Shown one piece after another: positions 33,559 to 42,523 of a DNA stretch of 64,000 nt. The notes beneath the pieces are model-generated. The model saw nothing but the letters and a program-made list of their open reading frames with translations. It had not been told where the DNA came from and did no database searches. Every line of letters begins with the position of its first letter. Within the stretch, counting starts at the first letter, position 1. The DNA is from an uncultured Coriobacteriaceae bacterium (GTDB lineage Bacteria; Actinomycetota; Coriobacteriia; Coriobacteriales; Atopobiaceae), in contig CADALE010000006.1 in NCBI GenBank assembly GCA_902788705.1, positions 124,001 through 188,000 on the forward strand. The letters run 5' to 3'. The translations under genes and the position numbers were made by a program.

Positions 33559-34889
33559 TGGACACGCTGTTTACGAACATAGAGCGCTACCAGCGCAAGG
33601 CCAACGCGCCGCTTGCCGTGCGCATGCGCCCGCAGACCCTCGATGGCTTCGTGGGCCAGGAGCAGGCGGTGGGCGAGGGGTCGTGGCTGCGACGCGCCAT
33701 CCAGCGCGACGCCCTGTCCTCCATCATCCTGTACGGACCGGCAGGAACGGGCAAGACCACGCTGGCACGCATCATCGCCAACACCACCCACGCCGAGTTC
33801 GTTGAGGTGTCGGCCGTCACCGGCACGGTGAAGGACCTGCGCCGCGAGATCGAGGCCGCCGAGAGCCGCCTGCTTACCGCCGGTCGGCGCACGATCCTGT
33901 TCGTGGACGAGATCCACCGCTTCAACCGTTCGCAGCAGGACGCCCTGCTGCATGCGGTGGAGGACCGCGTGGTGGTGCTGATTGGCGCCACCACCGAGAA
34001 CCCCTACTTTGAGGTCAACTCCGCGCTCATCAGCCGCTCGCGTGTGGTGGAGCTTACCCATCTGGACGACGACTCGGTGCGCCAGCTGGTGCTGCGTGCC
34101 GTTGGCGACCCGGATGGCCTGGCGGGCGCCTTCGTGCTGGAGGACGACGCCCTGACCGAGATCGTGATGCTGGCGGGCGGCGACGGACGCTCGGCGCTCA
34201 CCTCGCTTGAGCTGGCAAGCCAGATGGCGCTGCCCGAGGCGGGGCAGGCCGACCCAACCGCCGATAGCCCGGCCACCATCACGCTCGAGCACGTGCGCGA
34301 GGCCAACCCGCGCCGTGCCTTCACCTATGACAAGTCGGGTGACATGCACTACGACGTCATCTCGGCCTTCATCAAGAGCATGCGCGGCAGCGACCCCGAC
34401 GCGGCCCTGTACTGGATGGCGCGCATGATCGACTCGGGGGAGGACCCAAAGTTCATCGCGAGGCGCATCTTCATCCTGGCCTCGGAGGACATCGGCAACG
34501 CCGACCCCCAGGCGCTGCTGGTGGCCGAGGCCGCCTTCAAGGCCACCGAGGTGATCGGCCTTCCGGAGTGCGCCATCAACCTGGCGCAGGCGGTCACGTA
34601 CATGTGCCTGGCCCCCAAGAGCAACGCCAGCTACATGGGGCTTGAGAGGGCTCGCGAGGAGCTGCACGGCGGCCCGGCCCGCGAGGTGCCCAACCACCTG
34701 AGGGACCGTCATCGTCCCGGCTCGGACGCCTACGGCCCCTACCTCTATCCCCACGACTACCCGGGCGGCTGGGTTGACCAGCGCTATCTGCCCGAGGGAC
34801 TTGAGCGCGGCGCCTTCTTCCAGCCGGGGCCCCGCGGCTGGGAGGCGTGGCGCACCGAGGCCATCGGCCGCGACCGTGCGGGGGAATGA
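33558..34889 (+). CDS. rarA: Replication-associated recombination protein RarA (MgsA)
   Basis: A 443-residue AAA+ ATPase of the RarA/MgsA/WRNIP1 family: RPQTLDGFVGQ at the start of the domain, Walker A GPAGTGKTT, Walker B LFVDEIHRFNRSQQD, sensor-1 GATTENPYF and sensor-2 region SALISRSRV. The C-terminal tetramerisation part contains SAFIKSMRGSDPDAALYWMARM, AEDIGNADPQAL-like and the closing YPHDYPGGWVDQRYLP. It acts at stalled replication forks. The start at 33558 fits the leaderless promoter and the usual N-terminus (MDTLF). Confidence 0.95.
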   Translation: MDTLFTNIERYQRKANAPLAVRMRPQTLDGFVGQEQAVGEGSWLRRAIQRDALSSIILYGPAGTGKTTLARIIANTTHAEFVEVSAVTGTVKDLRREIEAAESRLLTAGRRTILFVDEIHRFNRSQQDALLHAVEDRVVVLIGATTENPYFEVNSALISRSRVVELTHLDDDSVRQLVLRAVGDPDGLAGAFVLEDDALTEIVMLAGGDGRSALTSLELASQMALPEAGQADPTADSPATITLEHVREANPRRAFTYDKSGDMHYDVISAFIKSMRGSDPDAALYWMARMIDSGEDPKFIARRIFILASEDIGNADPQALLVAEAAFKATEVIGLPECAINLAQAVTYMCLAPKSNASYMGLERAREELHGGPAREVPNHLRDRHRPGSDAYGPYLYPHDYPGGWVDQRYLPEGLERGAFFQPGPRGWEAWRTEAIGRDRAGE

Positions 34890-34907
34890 CGTGCGAGGGT
34901 ACCGGCA

Positions 34908-34918
34908 TATGGTATAAA
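34908..34918 (+). promoter_or_regulatory. Extended -10 promoter for the unknown membrane protein pair
   Basis: TATGGTATAAA contains a perfect TGN extension followed by TATAAA, 52 nt before the start codon at 34970. No clear -35 is seen. Confidence 0.6.
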
Positions 34919-34969
34919 AACATGATGATATGCACGCGTCTGCGTAAGCCGGGCGAACGGAGGTCCACA

Positions 34970-35587
34970 ATGGATGAGGCAACGCTTGCGCACGAGACGC
35001 TAGGGAGGCTCCAAGAGGCCCAGGGCTTCATGGCTGGGGACTATGCGGCTAACCTTGCGCTCGGACGTCAGCTCAACAAGCGTGCGCTTCGCTATGTGCA
35101 CGTCGTCACCACGACTGCGAAGATTCTGTTCTCAGTGCTTGCGTTCCTGCTGTTCTTGGCCATCGTCACTCCTTCCCATGACAATCAGGTGGCTATACTA
35201 ATTGGTGGAGCTGCTCCGAGCTTCTCGCTCCTCAGGCTTCTATCTCGCAAAGCTCTTCCGTTCCTTCTTAGCTTGGGCATCCCGTTCGCCCTCTACCGGT
35301 TTGGCGTAGGGTTGCCGCACGCGTCGCTGTTCCATCTCCTGTGGATGCCCTACTACCGGCTTGACCGCAAGATGGACGAGCTCTCGGCTGCCTGTGCCTG
35401 TACCTACAGCGAGTACGTGGATGCCTGCCACGCGCGCGGCACCGAGCCCGTGGTGTCCCTCGAGCACTTCACCCCCGAGACGGTGGGAAGGCTTGCCGAC
35501 GTGGTGCGCTCTGGACGTGCGGCAACGGTGACCGGTGCTTGGGACGTCATCGCCCGTGATGCCGAGCTCGATCGCTTTCAGTCGTAA
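34970..35587 (+). CDS. Unknown membrane protein (205 residues)
   Basis: Not recognised. The N-terminal 40 residues are soluble and helical, followed by two or three hydrophobic segments near residues 45-65, 70-85 and 100-120, then a soluble tail with three Cys (SAACACTYSEYVDACHA). The ATG at 34970 has CGGAGG 7 nt upstream. The middle of the gene is less GC-rich than neighbouring genes. The next gene, 45 bp on, is also a small membrane protein with a similar soluble-TM-TM-soluble layout, so the two may act together. Confidence 0.75.
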   Translation: MDEATLAHETLGRLQEAQGFMAGDYAANLALGRQLNKRALRYVHVVTTTAKILFSVLAFLLFLAIVTPSHDNQVAILIGGAAPSFSLLRLLSRKALPFLLSLGIPFALYRFGVGLPHASLFHLLWMPYYRLDRKMDELSAACACTYSEYVDACHARGTEPVVSLEHFTPETVGRLADVVRSGRAATVTGAWDVIARDAELDRFQS

Positions 35588-35632
35588 CGCGAGACTGCAT
35601 CTGCTCACCCAGCTAGCTCTCAAGGAGTGCTC

Positions 35633-36154
35633 ATGGAAGACCTCGACAAGAACCAGCCGAAGAAGGTGCTCGACGAAGGCGCGGCCACAAAGGCCGGAGG
35701 GGCTTACGAAGCTGGCAACCCCTACGGTTCTGCGAGCCCGAAGGCGCTCGACAGCGTCGAATTGGCACGACGGGATCGCGAGGTGTTCGTGCATGGGTGC
35801 CGTAACGTGAGGAATCGTGTCTCCATGAAGGAGACGGTTGGCGGCCTCAAGACGCTGGCGCTTATTCTCATTTTCATCCTTTGGAATCTTCTCACGTACA
35901 GCAGTTTTGTGCCCAATAGTTTGGCCATGAATCTATCTATACTCCTGGTCATCGCCGTGCTGCTGGTGGGCACCCCAAAGCACACGCTGTTCCCGGCGGT
36001 GTGGACCCGCTATCACCAGCTCGAGGACGAGTGGGCGGTACTCGCGCAGGAGTGGGCGGGGCATGCGGCCGGTCGTTCGGTCGAGCAGTTCCCCGCCGCG
36101 AGCGAGGAGTTTCGCGAGCTGACGAGGCAGGCAAGGAACTCGCTCTTCGCCTAA
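35633..36154 (+). CDS. Unknown membrane protein (173 residues)
   Basis: Not recognised. A polar N-terminus of about 65 residues precedes two close hydrophobic segments (about 72-88 and 95-112). A soluble tail follows that contains YHQLEDEWAVLAQEWAGH, in which the pattern YhxLDxxxxxL loosely echoes PYYRLDRKMDEL in the preceding protein. AAGGAG lies 5 nt before the ATG. It is probably a distant paralogue or partner of the upstream gene and in the same transcript. Confidence 0.7.
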   Translation: MEDLDKNQPKKVLDEGAATKAGGAYEAGNPYGSASPKALDSVELARRDREVFVHGCRNVRNRVSMKETVGGLKTLALILIFILWNLLTYSSFVPNSLAMNLSILLVIAVLLVGTPKHTLFPAVWTRYHQLEDEWAVLAQEWAGHAAGRSVEQFPAASEEFRELTRQARNSLFA

Positions 36155-36240
36155 GGGCTCGTCGCCATCCCATCAGCCACCACGCACAGTCACACACCAC
36201 CCGGCGACACCTTTGGCCTGTCGCATGGCCCGCAAATGGG

Positions 36241-36246
36241 TACAAT
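36241..36246 (+). promoter_or_regulatory. -10 candidate for the DUF948-antisigma-sigma operon
   Basis: TACAAT within ATGGGTACAATG, the same 12 bases as upstream of rarA (33540-33551). The first gene starts at 36299, so here there is a leader of about 45 nt with a ribosome site AAAGGA. Confidence 0.45.
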
Positions 36247-36298
36247 GACGAGGATCGGCAACCGCGCTGCGTGCAGCGCCCTAATAAAGGACAAAGCC

Positions 36299-36829
36299 AT
36301 GACCTTCGAAGCTACCCCCCTCAACATCCTCCTGCTCGTGCTCGTTGGCGCCGGCATCTGGGCGCTGGCCGAGCTCGCCCTCACCATCCGCAAGGCACGC
36401 GTGACCATCGACCAGGTGGCCCACACGGCAAACGACACCGTCGAGCAGGTGCAGCCCATCCTTGGCAAGGTCGATGGCCTCATGGACGACATCCAGCCCG
36501 CCGTCAAGGAGGTGCAGCCCCTCATGGACAAGGTGGGCGTCACGCTGGACGAGGCCACTGTCTCCGTCACGCGCGTGAACGACATCCTGGGCGACGTGTC
36601 GTCTGCAACCGGTGCCGCCACCGCGGTCACCGACTCGTTCAAGGGTGCGGCCGACGCCGCTGCCAGCACCGTGGCCGGCGTGGTGAGCCGCATCACGCGC
36701 GCCGCCTCGCCCGAGCCCGCCCGCCTTGCCGATGCGCAGGAGGCCGCGCAGGCCGCCCAGAGCGAGCCTGACACCAACCCCGGCTACGTGGTCTACGGCT
36801 CACAGCCCACGGCCGACGACGCCGAGTAG
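36299..36829 (+). CDS. DUF948-like protein with N-terminal membrane helix
   Basis: A 176-residue protein with one membrane helix (about 8-30) followed by a long amphipathic region of heptad type (VAHTANDTVEQVQPILGKV ... VKEVQPLMDKV). This layout matches DUF948/general stress YtxG-like proteins. The tail is Ala/Glu-rich. The ATG at 36299 follows AAAGGA. It precedes an anti-sigma and SigB-like pair, consistent with a link to general stress. Confidence 0.75.
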   Translation: MTFEATPLNILLLVLVGAGIWALAELALTIRKARVTIDQVAHTANDTVEQVQPILGKVDGLMDDIQPAVKEVQPLMDKVGVTLDEATVSVTRVNDILGDVSSATGAATAVTDSFKGAADAAASTVAGVVSRITRAASPEPARLADAQEAAQAAQSEPDTNPGYVVYGSQPTADDAE

Positions 36830-36841
36830 GTGAGCGGTGCG

Positions 36842-37216
36842 ATGGAGAGGGGTTCCGTTCGGCTGAGCGTTCCCGCCGAGGTGGGCTTTGCGCGCGTGGT
36901 GCGCATGACTGCCGCCAGCCTCGCCACGATGGGTGAGCTGGGCGTGGATGACGTCGAGGACGTGCGCATGGCTGCCGAGGAGGGCTTCGTGTATGCCTGC
37001 GCCACCGCCCCGGCGGCGTGCGACGTGAGCTTCCAGCTGAGTGGCGACGAGGTTCGCATGGCCTTCTCGCTGGGCGAGCAGGATGCCGAGGACGCACCCG
37101 ACACCGACGTCGACCTCATCGAGGCGCTGCTGTCGGCGGTGTGCGACGACTATGCCATCTCGGATGATGGGCTCACGCTTGGCTTGGTGAAGAGAGTGAG
37201 GCCGCATGCCGAGTGA
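36842..37216 (+). CDS. RsbW-like anti-sigma factor / serine kinase-type ATPase
   Basis: A 124-residue protein with the layout of RsbW/SpoIIAB-type HATPase proteins: SVRLSVPAEVGFARVVRMTAASLA, then an N-box-like helix VEDVRMAAEEGFVYA in place of the canonical VSEAVTNA/E-N pattern. The Asn of the N-box is replaced, so ATP binding is uncertain. The ATG at 36842 has AGGTGA 8 nt upstream; a GTG at 36830 is an alternative. It overlaps the sigma factor gene by 11 nt. It probably holds that sigma factor inactive. Confidence 0.75.
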   Translation: MERGSVRLSVPAEVGFARVVRMTAASLATMGELGVDDVEDVRMAAEEGFVYACATAPAACDVSFQLSGDEVRMAFSLGEQDAEDAPDTDVDLIEALLSAVCDDYAISDDGLTLGLVKRVRPHAE

Positions 37217-38015
37217 CGGTGCCGAGGAGCGTCGAAGGCTCCGTCGGTCGGCACGTGAGAACCGGGGCCGCCTGGCTTGGGACAAGGACCGCACGCGCGA
37301 GCTCTTCCGCCGTTACAAGCAGGAGGGCGACGAGGAGGCGCGTGACCAACTCATCGCCAACCACCTCAACCTCGTGCGCTACCTTGCCTCCAAGTTCAAG
37401 AACCGCGGCGAGCCCATGGAAGACCTCGTGCAGGTAGGCTCGCTAGGCCTCATCAAGGCCATCGACCGCTTCGACCCCGAGCGCGGGCTTGAGTTCACCA
37501 CGTTTGCCACGCCCACCATCATGGGCGAGATCAAGCGCCACTTCCGCGACAAGGGATGGTCGGTGCGGGTGCCGCGCCGCCTTCAGGAGCTGTCCGCCAA
37601 GGTGGGGCAGGCCACCGACGAGCTTACCAGCGAGCTCAACCGCACGCCCACCGTGGCCGAGATAGCCGAGCGCCTGGGTACCACGGTCGACGAGGTGCTG
37701 GAGGCCATGGAGTCGTCCAGCGCCTACAGCTCGGTGCCGCTGGAGGGCGGTGGCGCCAACGACGACGATGACGCCCCCTCCGTGCTGGACCGCTTCGCCA
37801 CTGAGGACGAGGACCTCACCTCGCTTGACGACCGCATGGTGATCAGCGAGACCATAGCCGACTTCTCGCCCCGCGAGCAGGAGGTCATTCGCATGCGATT
37901 CGACGATGGCCTCACGCAGGTGGAGATTGCCGAGAGGCTGGGCATCTCGCAGGTGCAGGTGTCGCGCCTGCTGCATCGCGTGCTCGAGCGCGTGCAGGAG
38001 CGCCTCGAGGCCTAG
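37206..38015 (+). CDS. SigB/SigF-type alternative sigma factor
   Basis: A 269-residue group 3 sigma factor. Region 2 (about 35-115) has DQLIANHLNLVRYLASKF, DLVQVGSLGLIKAIDRFDP and FTTFATPTIMGEIKRHFRDKGW. Region 3 (about 120-175) has VRVPRRLQEL. Region 4 (about 210-265) has FSPREQEVIRMRFDDGLTQVEIAERLGISQVQVSRLL. Together these are the pattern of SigB/F/G. It is translationally coupled to an RsbW-like gene. No anti-anti-sigma (RsbV) gene is adjacent. A strong hairpin follows the stop. Confidence 0.92.
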   Translation: MPSDGAEERRRLRRSARENRGRLAWDKDRTRELFRRYKQEGDEEARDQLIANHLNLVRYLASKFKNRGEPMEDLVQVGSLGLIKAIDRFDPERGLEFTTFATPTIMGEIKRHFRDKGWSVRVPRRLQELSAKVGQATDELTSELNRTPTVAEIAERLGTTVDEVLEAMESSSAYSSVPLEGGGANDDDDAPSVLDRFATEDEDLTSLDDRMVISETIADFSPREQEVIRMRFDDGLTQVEIAERLGISQVQVSRLLHRVLERVQERLEA

Positions 38016-38042
38016 GGCACCCATCGAGCCACACGACTTATC

Positions 38043-38077
38043 TGCGGCCGCCGCCCTGTCAAGGGACGGCGGCCGCA
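38043..38077 (+). terminator. Terminator hairpin after the sigma factor gene
   Basis: TGCGGCCGCCG (38043-38053) plus CCCT pair with AGGG plus CGGCGGCCGCA (38067-38077), a 15 bp stem with one bulged base. It lacks a T-run but is very stable. Confidence 0.7.
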
Positions 38078-38169
38078 CTGTGTATTCCCAAACCGCATCG
38101 CCGGGTTGTGTGGGGATGCACTCTCCGTGTGCGTCGCGTAGCCCATGCCGCTGGGGCCTGCATCTGCAC

Positions 38170-38175
38170 TATAAT
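38170..38175 (+). promoter_or_regulatory. Consensus -10 box for alaS
   Basis: TATAAT, 44 nt before the alaS start. The implied leader is about 30 nt, too short for a T-box. The -35 region is unclear. Confidence 0.5.
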
Positions 38176-38213
38176 CTCTGATTTGTATGTTTCGGCACCA
38201 TCCAAGGAGAACC

Positions 38214-40856
38214 ATGAGCGCTGACTACAAGACCATGACCACGGCCCAGATCCGTGACGACTTCCTGCACTTCTTCGAGGCCAAGGGCTGCAAGCTGTAC
38301 CCGTCGTCCTCCCTTGTTCCCGACGACCCGTCGCTGCTGCTTACCAACGCGGGCATGAACCAGTTCAAGGAGTACTACCAGGGCATCAAGACCATGCCCG
38401 AGATTGGCGCGTGCTCCTGCCAGAAGTGCCTGCGCACCAACGACATCGACAACATCGGCGACTCGCGCCACCTCTCGTTCTTCGAGATGCTGGGCAACTT
38501 CAGCTTTGGCGGCTACTCCAAGGCCGACGCCATCGCGTGGGCGTGGGAGTTCATCACCTCCGAGGAGCACCTCGGCCTTCCCAAGGACCGCCTGTACATG
38601 ACGGTCTTCCGCGACGATGACGAGGCCATCGAGCTGTGGCACAGCCATGGCGTGGCCTACGACCACATCACGCGCCTTGGCGAGGAGGACAACTTCTGGG
38701 CGGCTGGTCCCACCGGCCCGTGCGGCCCCTGCTCCGAGATCTACTTCGACCAGGGCCCCGAGTTCGAGGGCGAGGCCCCCGGCGACGACGGCGACCGCTA
38801 CCTTGAGTTCTGGAACCTCGTGTTCACGCAGTACGACCGCCAGGAGGACGGCTCGATGCCCGACCTCCCGCACAAGAACATCGACACCGGTATGGGCCTG
38901 GAGCGCATCGCGGCCATCATGCAGCACAAGGGCACCAACTACGACGGCGACGTCCTGACCTCGCTCATCGGCGTGGGCCAGACCCTCTCCGGCCGCACCT
39001 ATGGTGACGACGCACGTGCCGACCGCTCGATGCGCATCGTTGCAGACCACAGCCGCTCGGTCACCTTCATGATCGGCGACGGCATCCTGCCCTCCAACGA
39101 GGGCCGCGGCTACGTGCTGCGCCGCCTGCTGCGCCGCGCCGTGTACCATGGCCGCTTGCTGGGCATCGAGGGCACCTTCCTGTCCACCTACTCCGAGGAG
39201 GTCATGCGCCTCATGGCCGACGTGTACCCGGAGCTCACCGAGAACAAGGCCCTCATCCTGCAGCTGCTGACGGCCGAGGAGGAGCGCTTCAACGGCACGC
39301 TGGACGCGGGCGAGGCAAAGCTCGAGGACGCGCTGGCAAGCCTTGCCGAGGGCGCCGAGCTGCCCGGCGACGTGGCCTTCCAGCTGCATGACACCTATGG
39401 CTTCCCCATCGACCTCACGCGCGAGATTTGCGAGTCTGCGGGTCACGAGGTCGACATGGACGGCTTCGACCGCTGCATGACCGAACAGCGCGAGCGCGCT
39501 CGCGCCCACGCCGAGCAGGATGCCTGGGGCACCTTCAACGACGTGTGGGTGGCGCTTTCCGACAAGCTGCCCGAGACCGAGTTCTGCGGCTACGAGAACG
39601 ACGCCCTCGAGGGTGCCCGCGTGCTCGCGCTGGTGGTGGACGGCGCCGAGGTGGACGCCGCGGCGCTGGGCACCCACGTCGACGTGGTGCTTGACCGCAC
39701 GCCGTTCTACGCCGAGATGGGCGGACAAGTGGGCGACACCGGCAAGCTGACGGCCGAAGGCCTGTCACTCAAGGTGCTTGACACCCGCCACCACGAGGGC
39801 ATCTCCGCCCACGTGGCCGAGGTCATGGCCGGCGAGGTGCACGTGGGCGACGTGGTTGCCGCCACGGTCGACCACGGCCGCCGCGAGCTCATCCGCCGCA
39901 ACCACACCGCCACCCACCTGCTGGACGCCGCCCTCAAGGTGGTGCTGGGCGACCACGTGAAGCAGGCTGGCTCGCTCGTGGCCCCCGACCGTCTGCGCTT
40001 CGACTTCACGCACTTCGAGGCCCTCACCAAGGACGAGCTCGATCGCATCGAGGGCCTGGTCAACGCCCAGATCTTTGCCGCTGAGCCCATCGTCACCAAG
40101 GTGATGGGCATCGACGAGGCCAAGGCCTCGGGCGCCGTGGCCCTCTTTGGCGAGAAGTACGGCGAGGTGGTGCGCGTGGTGTCCACCGGCACTTCCGACA
40201 CCCCCTTCTCGCGCGAGCTGTGCGGTGGCACCCATGCGCGCAACACCGCCGAGTGCGGCATCTTCAAGATCGTCTCCGAGGGCTCGGTGGGCAGCAACGC
40301 CCGCCGCATCGAGGCCGTGTGCTCGGTGGGCGCCATCCACTACGTTGACGAGCGCCTGCAGCAGATTGACGAGGTTGCGGCGCAGCTCAAGTGCCGTCCG
40401 GCCGACGTGCCTGCCCGCGTGGCCACGATCGTGGCCGAGCGTGCCGACGCCGAGAAGAAGCTGAAGGCTGCCCTTACGGGCGGCTCGTCCAACAAGGTTG
40501 CCGACGCGGTTGCCAGCGCTGTCGACAAGGGTGCCTACCGCCTGGTGGTAGCCCGCCTTGACGGCGTGGACGGCAAGGAGATCCGCAGCGCGTGGGACTC
40601 GGTGCGTGACCGTCTGGGCGACGCATGCGCCTGTGTGCTGGCCTCCGCGACGCCCGAGGGTAAGGTTGCCCTCCTGGCTGCCGGTACCGACGCCGCCGTT
40701 GCCGCGGGCTTCGCGGCCGGCAACGTGATTCGCGAGATCGCCGGCATGGTGGGCGGCCGCGGAGGCGGCAAGCCGCAGATGGCGCAGGCGGGCGGCTCCG
40801 ACGTGTCGGGCATCGACGCGGCGCTTGACGCGGCGCGCTCCCTGCTTGGGGCATAG
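38214..40856 (+). CDS. alaS: Alanyl-tRNA synthetase
   Basis: Full-length AlaS of 880 residues. The class II catalytic domain (about 1-245) has FFEAKGC, LLLTNAGMNQFK and FFEMLGNFSFGGY. The tRNA-recognition region follows, then the editing domain with the zinc motif RNHTATHLLDAAL (HxxxH) and the later CGGTHARNT, and then the C-Ala domain ending in VGGRGGGKPQMAQAGG. It charges tRNA-Ala and hydrolyses mischarged products. AAGGAGA precedes the ATG at 38214. It is first in the long housekeeping cluster; ruvX begins at the next base after its stop. Confidence 0.98.
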   Translation: MSADYKTMTTAQIRDDFLHFFEAKGCKLYPSSSLVPDDPSLLLTNAGMNQFKEYYQGIKTMPEIGACSCQKCLRTNDIDNIGDSRHLSFFEMLGNFSFGGYSKADAIAWAWEFITSEEHLGLPKDRLYMTVFRDDDEAIELWHSHGVAYDHITRLGEEDNFWAAGPTGPCGPCSEIYFDQGPEFEGEAPGDDGDRYLEFWNLVFTQYDRQEDGSMPDLPHKNIDTGMGLERIAAIMQHKGTNYDGDVLTSLIGVGQTLSGRTYGDDARADRSMRIVADHSRSVTFMIGDGILPSNEGRGYVLRRLLRRAVYHGRLLGIEGTFLSTYSEEVMRLMADVYPELTENKALILQLLTAEEERFNGTLDAGEAKLEDALASLAEGAELPGDVAFQLHDTYGFPIDLTREICESAGHEVDMDGFDRCMTEQRERARAHAEQDAWGTFNDVWVALSDKLPETEFCGYENDALEGARVLALVVDGAEVDAAALGTHVDVVLDRTPFYAEMGGQVGDTGKLTAEGLSLKVLDTRHHEGISAHVAEVMAGEVHVGDVVAATVDHGRRELIRRNHTATHLLDAALKVVLGDHVKQAGSLVAPDRLRFDFTHFEALTKDELDRIEGLVNAQIFAAEPIVTKVMGIDEAKASGAVALFGEKYGEVVRVVSTGTSDTPFSRELCGGTHARNTAECGIFKIVSEGSVGSNARRIEAVCSVGAIHYVDERLQQIDEVAAQLKCRPADVPARVATIVAERADAEKKLKAALTGGSSNKVADAVASAVDKGAYRLVVARLDGVDGKEIRSAWDSVRDRLGDACACVLASATPEGKVALLAAGTDAAVAAGFAAGNVIREIAGMVGGRGGGKPQMAQAGGSDVSGIDAALDAARSLLGA

Positions 40857-41279
40857 GTGCGGGCACTCGCCCTTGACATAGGCGAGGTGCGCGTGGGCAT
40901 CGCCGTGAGCGATGCCACCGGCCGCGTGGCAAGCCCCGTGAAGGTGCTTCCCGCGGCCGAGGTGCTCTCGCATGCACGCACATTCCGGCGCGTGCTCGAG
41001 GACTACGAGCCCGACGTCCTTGTGTGCGGGAGGCCCAAGACGATGGCAGGGGAGGACGGCCCCCAGGCCGAGCGCGTGATGGCGCAGGCGCGGCTCATCG
41101 CCGATGCCTGCGGTCTTCCTCTGGAATATGCCGACGAGAGGCTCTCGTCGGCCGAGGCCAAGCGTATCCTTCGTGAGGAGGGTCATAGCGAGCGGTCCAT
41201 GCGTGGCAAGGTGGACATGGTTGCGGCTTCGCTCTTTCTGCAGGCCTGGCTGGATGCCAGGGACGGAACGGAGATCTGA
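40857..41279 (+). CDS. ruvX: RuvX/YqgF, putative Holliday junction resolvase
   Basis: A 140-residue RNase H-fold protein with ALDIGEVRVGIAVSD at the N-terminus, VCGRPKTMAGEDGPQA in the middle and YADERLSSAEAKRIL plus a final VDMVAASLFLQAWLD, matching YqgF. Relatives act in 16S rRNA 5'-end maturation and possibly in recombination. The start is GTG 40857, directly abutting the alaS stop. It overlaps no other gene. Confidence 0.93.
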   Translation: MRALALDIGEVRVGIAVSDATGRVASPVKVLPAAEVLSHARTFRRVLEDYEPDVLVCGRPKTMAGEDGPQAERVMAQARLIADACGLPLEYADERLSSAEAKRILREEGHSERSMRGKVDMVAASLFLQAWLDARDGTEI

Positions 41280-41280
41280 C

Positions 41281-42522
41281 ATGGCACGTAACGACGGCAA
41301 CGACAGCCAGCCCATCCAGGGCGTGGTGACGCCCACCATCTCGAGGCACAGCGCCCAGACCACAGCCAGGGCAAAGAGCAACGTTGGCACACACGCCCGC
41401 AAGCGCCAGCGCGAAAACCACGCACACATGCCCGTCATCACGTTCGTGCTGATGGCCTTCCTGGGCTTCGTGCTGGTGTGGTTCGTGGGCGCCCGCGTGA
41501 TCGACTTCGTGGACGACGAGCCCGAGGTCGAGCCCGGCATCGAGGTCACGATCAGCATCCCCGAAGGCGCGGGCGGCGGCGAGATCTCCGAGATTCTGGT
41601 AGGCGCGGGCATCGTGCCCGACTCCGCCACGTTCCTGCGCGAGGTCAAGAACCAGGAGGCCGAGTCCTCCATGAAGAGCGGCTCGTACACCTTCCTGACC
41701 GGGGCCAACGTCAAGGAGGTCGTGCGCCAGCTGGTGGAGGGCCCCAACTCGATGGCCGACGTCATCACCATCCCCGAAGGCTTCACGGTGAAGCAGATAG
41801 CCGCCGCGGCCGAGGAGCAGCTGGGCATCTCCGCCGAGGACTTCCTCAACCGCGCCAAGGCATCCACCTACATCAACGACTTCCCGTTCCTGTCCGAGGC
41901 CGTGGACGACTCGCTTGAGGGATTCCTCTTCCCCAAGACCTACGACCTGGGCGGCAAGCCCAAGGATGCCGACACGCTCATCCGCATGATGCTCAACCAG
42001 TATGCCGAAGAGATTGCGTCGCTCGACTTCTCTGGCGCGCGCGACCAGATCCTCAACACCTACGGCATCGAGATGAGCGACTACGAGTTCATCATCATGG
42101 CGTCCATCATCGAGAAGGAGGCCGTGAGCGGCGACGACTGGGTGAACGTCTCCTCGGTCTTCTACAACCGCATCATGTCCTGGATGCCGCTGCAGTCCGA
42201 CGCCACCATGGGCTACGTCGTGGAGGGTGAGGTGACGGCGGAGGACCTCGAGACCGAGAGCCCCTACAACACCTACCTCAACTACGGCCTCACGCCCACG
42301 CCCATCTGCAACCCGGGCGCCCAGTCCATCGAGGCGGCGCTGCACCCGGCAACGACCGACTACTACTACTTCTTCATCATCGATAACGACCAGTACCAGA
42401 ACCATACGTTCTCGACCAACTATGACGACCACATGGCCGTCATCGAGCAGGCCCTTGCCGACCAGGCGGCCATTGCCGAGCAGGGTGGGCAGGCCGAGGC
42501 CGGAACGGACTCGTCGGAATAA
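41281..42522 (+). CDS. mltG: Endolytic murein transglycosylase MltG (YceG-like)
   Basis: A 413-residue membrane-anchored protein. A polar 50-residue cytoplasmic tail precedes one membrane helix (about 55-75), then a LysM-like region (VTISIPEGAGGGEISEIL, VITIPEGFTVKQIA) and the catalytic domain. The catalytic domain has EGFLFPKTYDL, MASIIEKEAV (catalytic Glu) and the closing TPTPICNPGAQSIEAALHP. It cuts nascent peptidoglycan strands and sets glycan length. The ATG is 1 bp after the ruvX stop, with GGAG upstream. Confidence 0.95.
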   Translation: MARNDGNDSQPIQGVVTPTISRHSAQTTARAKSNVGTHARKRQRENHAHMPVITFVLMAFLGFVLVWFVGARVIDFVDDEPEVEPGIEVTISIPEGAGGGEISEILVGAGIVPDSATFLREVKNQEAESSMKSGSYTFLTGANVKEVVRQLVEGPNSMADVITIPEGFTVKQIAAAAEEQLGISAEDFLNRAKASTYINDFPFLSEAVDDSLEGFLFPKTYDLGGKPKDADTLIRMMLNQYAEEIASLDFSGARDQILNTYGIEMSDYEFIIMASIIEKEAVSGDDWVNVSSVFYNRIMSWMPLQSDATMGYVVEGEVTAEDLETESPYNTYLNYGLTPTPICNPGAQSIEAALHPATTDYYYFFIIDNDQYQNHTFSTNYDDHMAVIEQALADQAAIAEQGGQAEAGTDSSE

Positions 42523-42523
42523 G

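Noticed and set aside
38176..38213. T-box riboswitch upstream of alaS
   Set aside because: The leader after the -10 box is under 40 nt, too short for a T-box.
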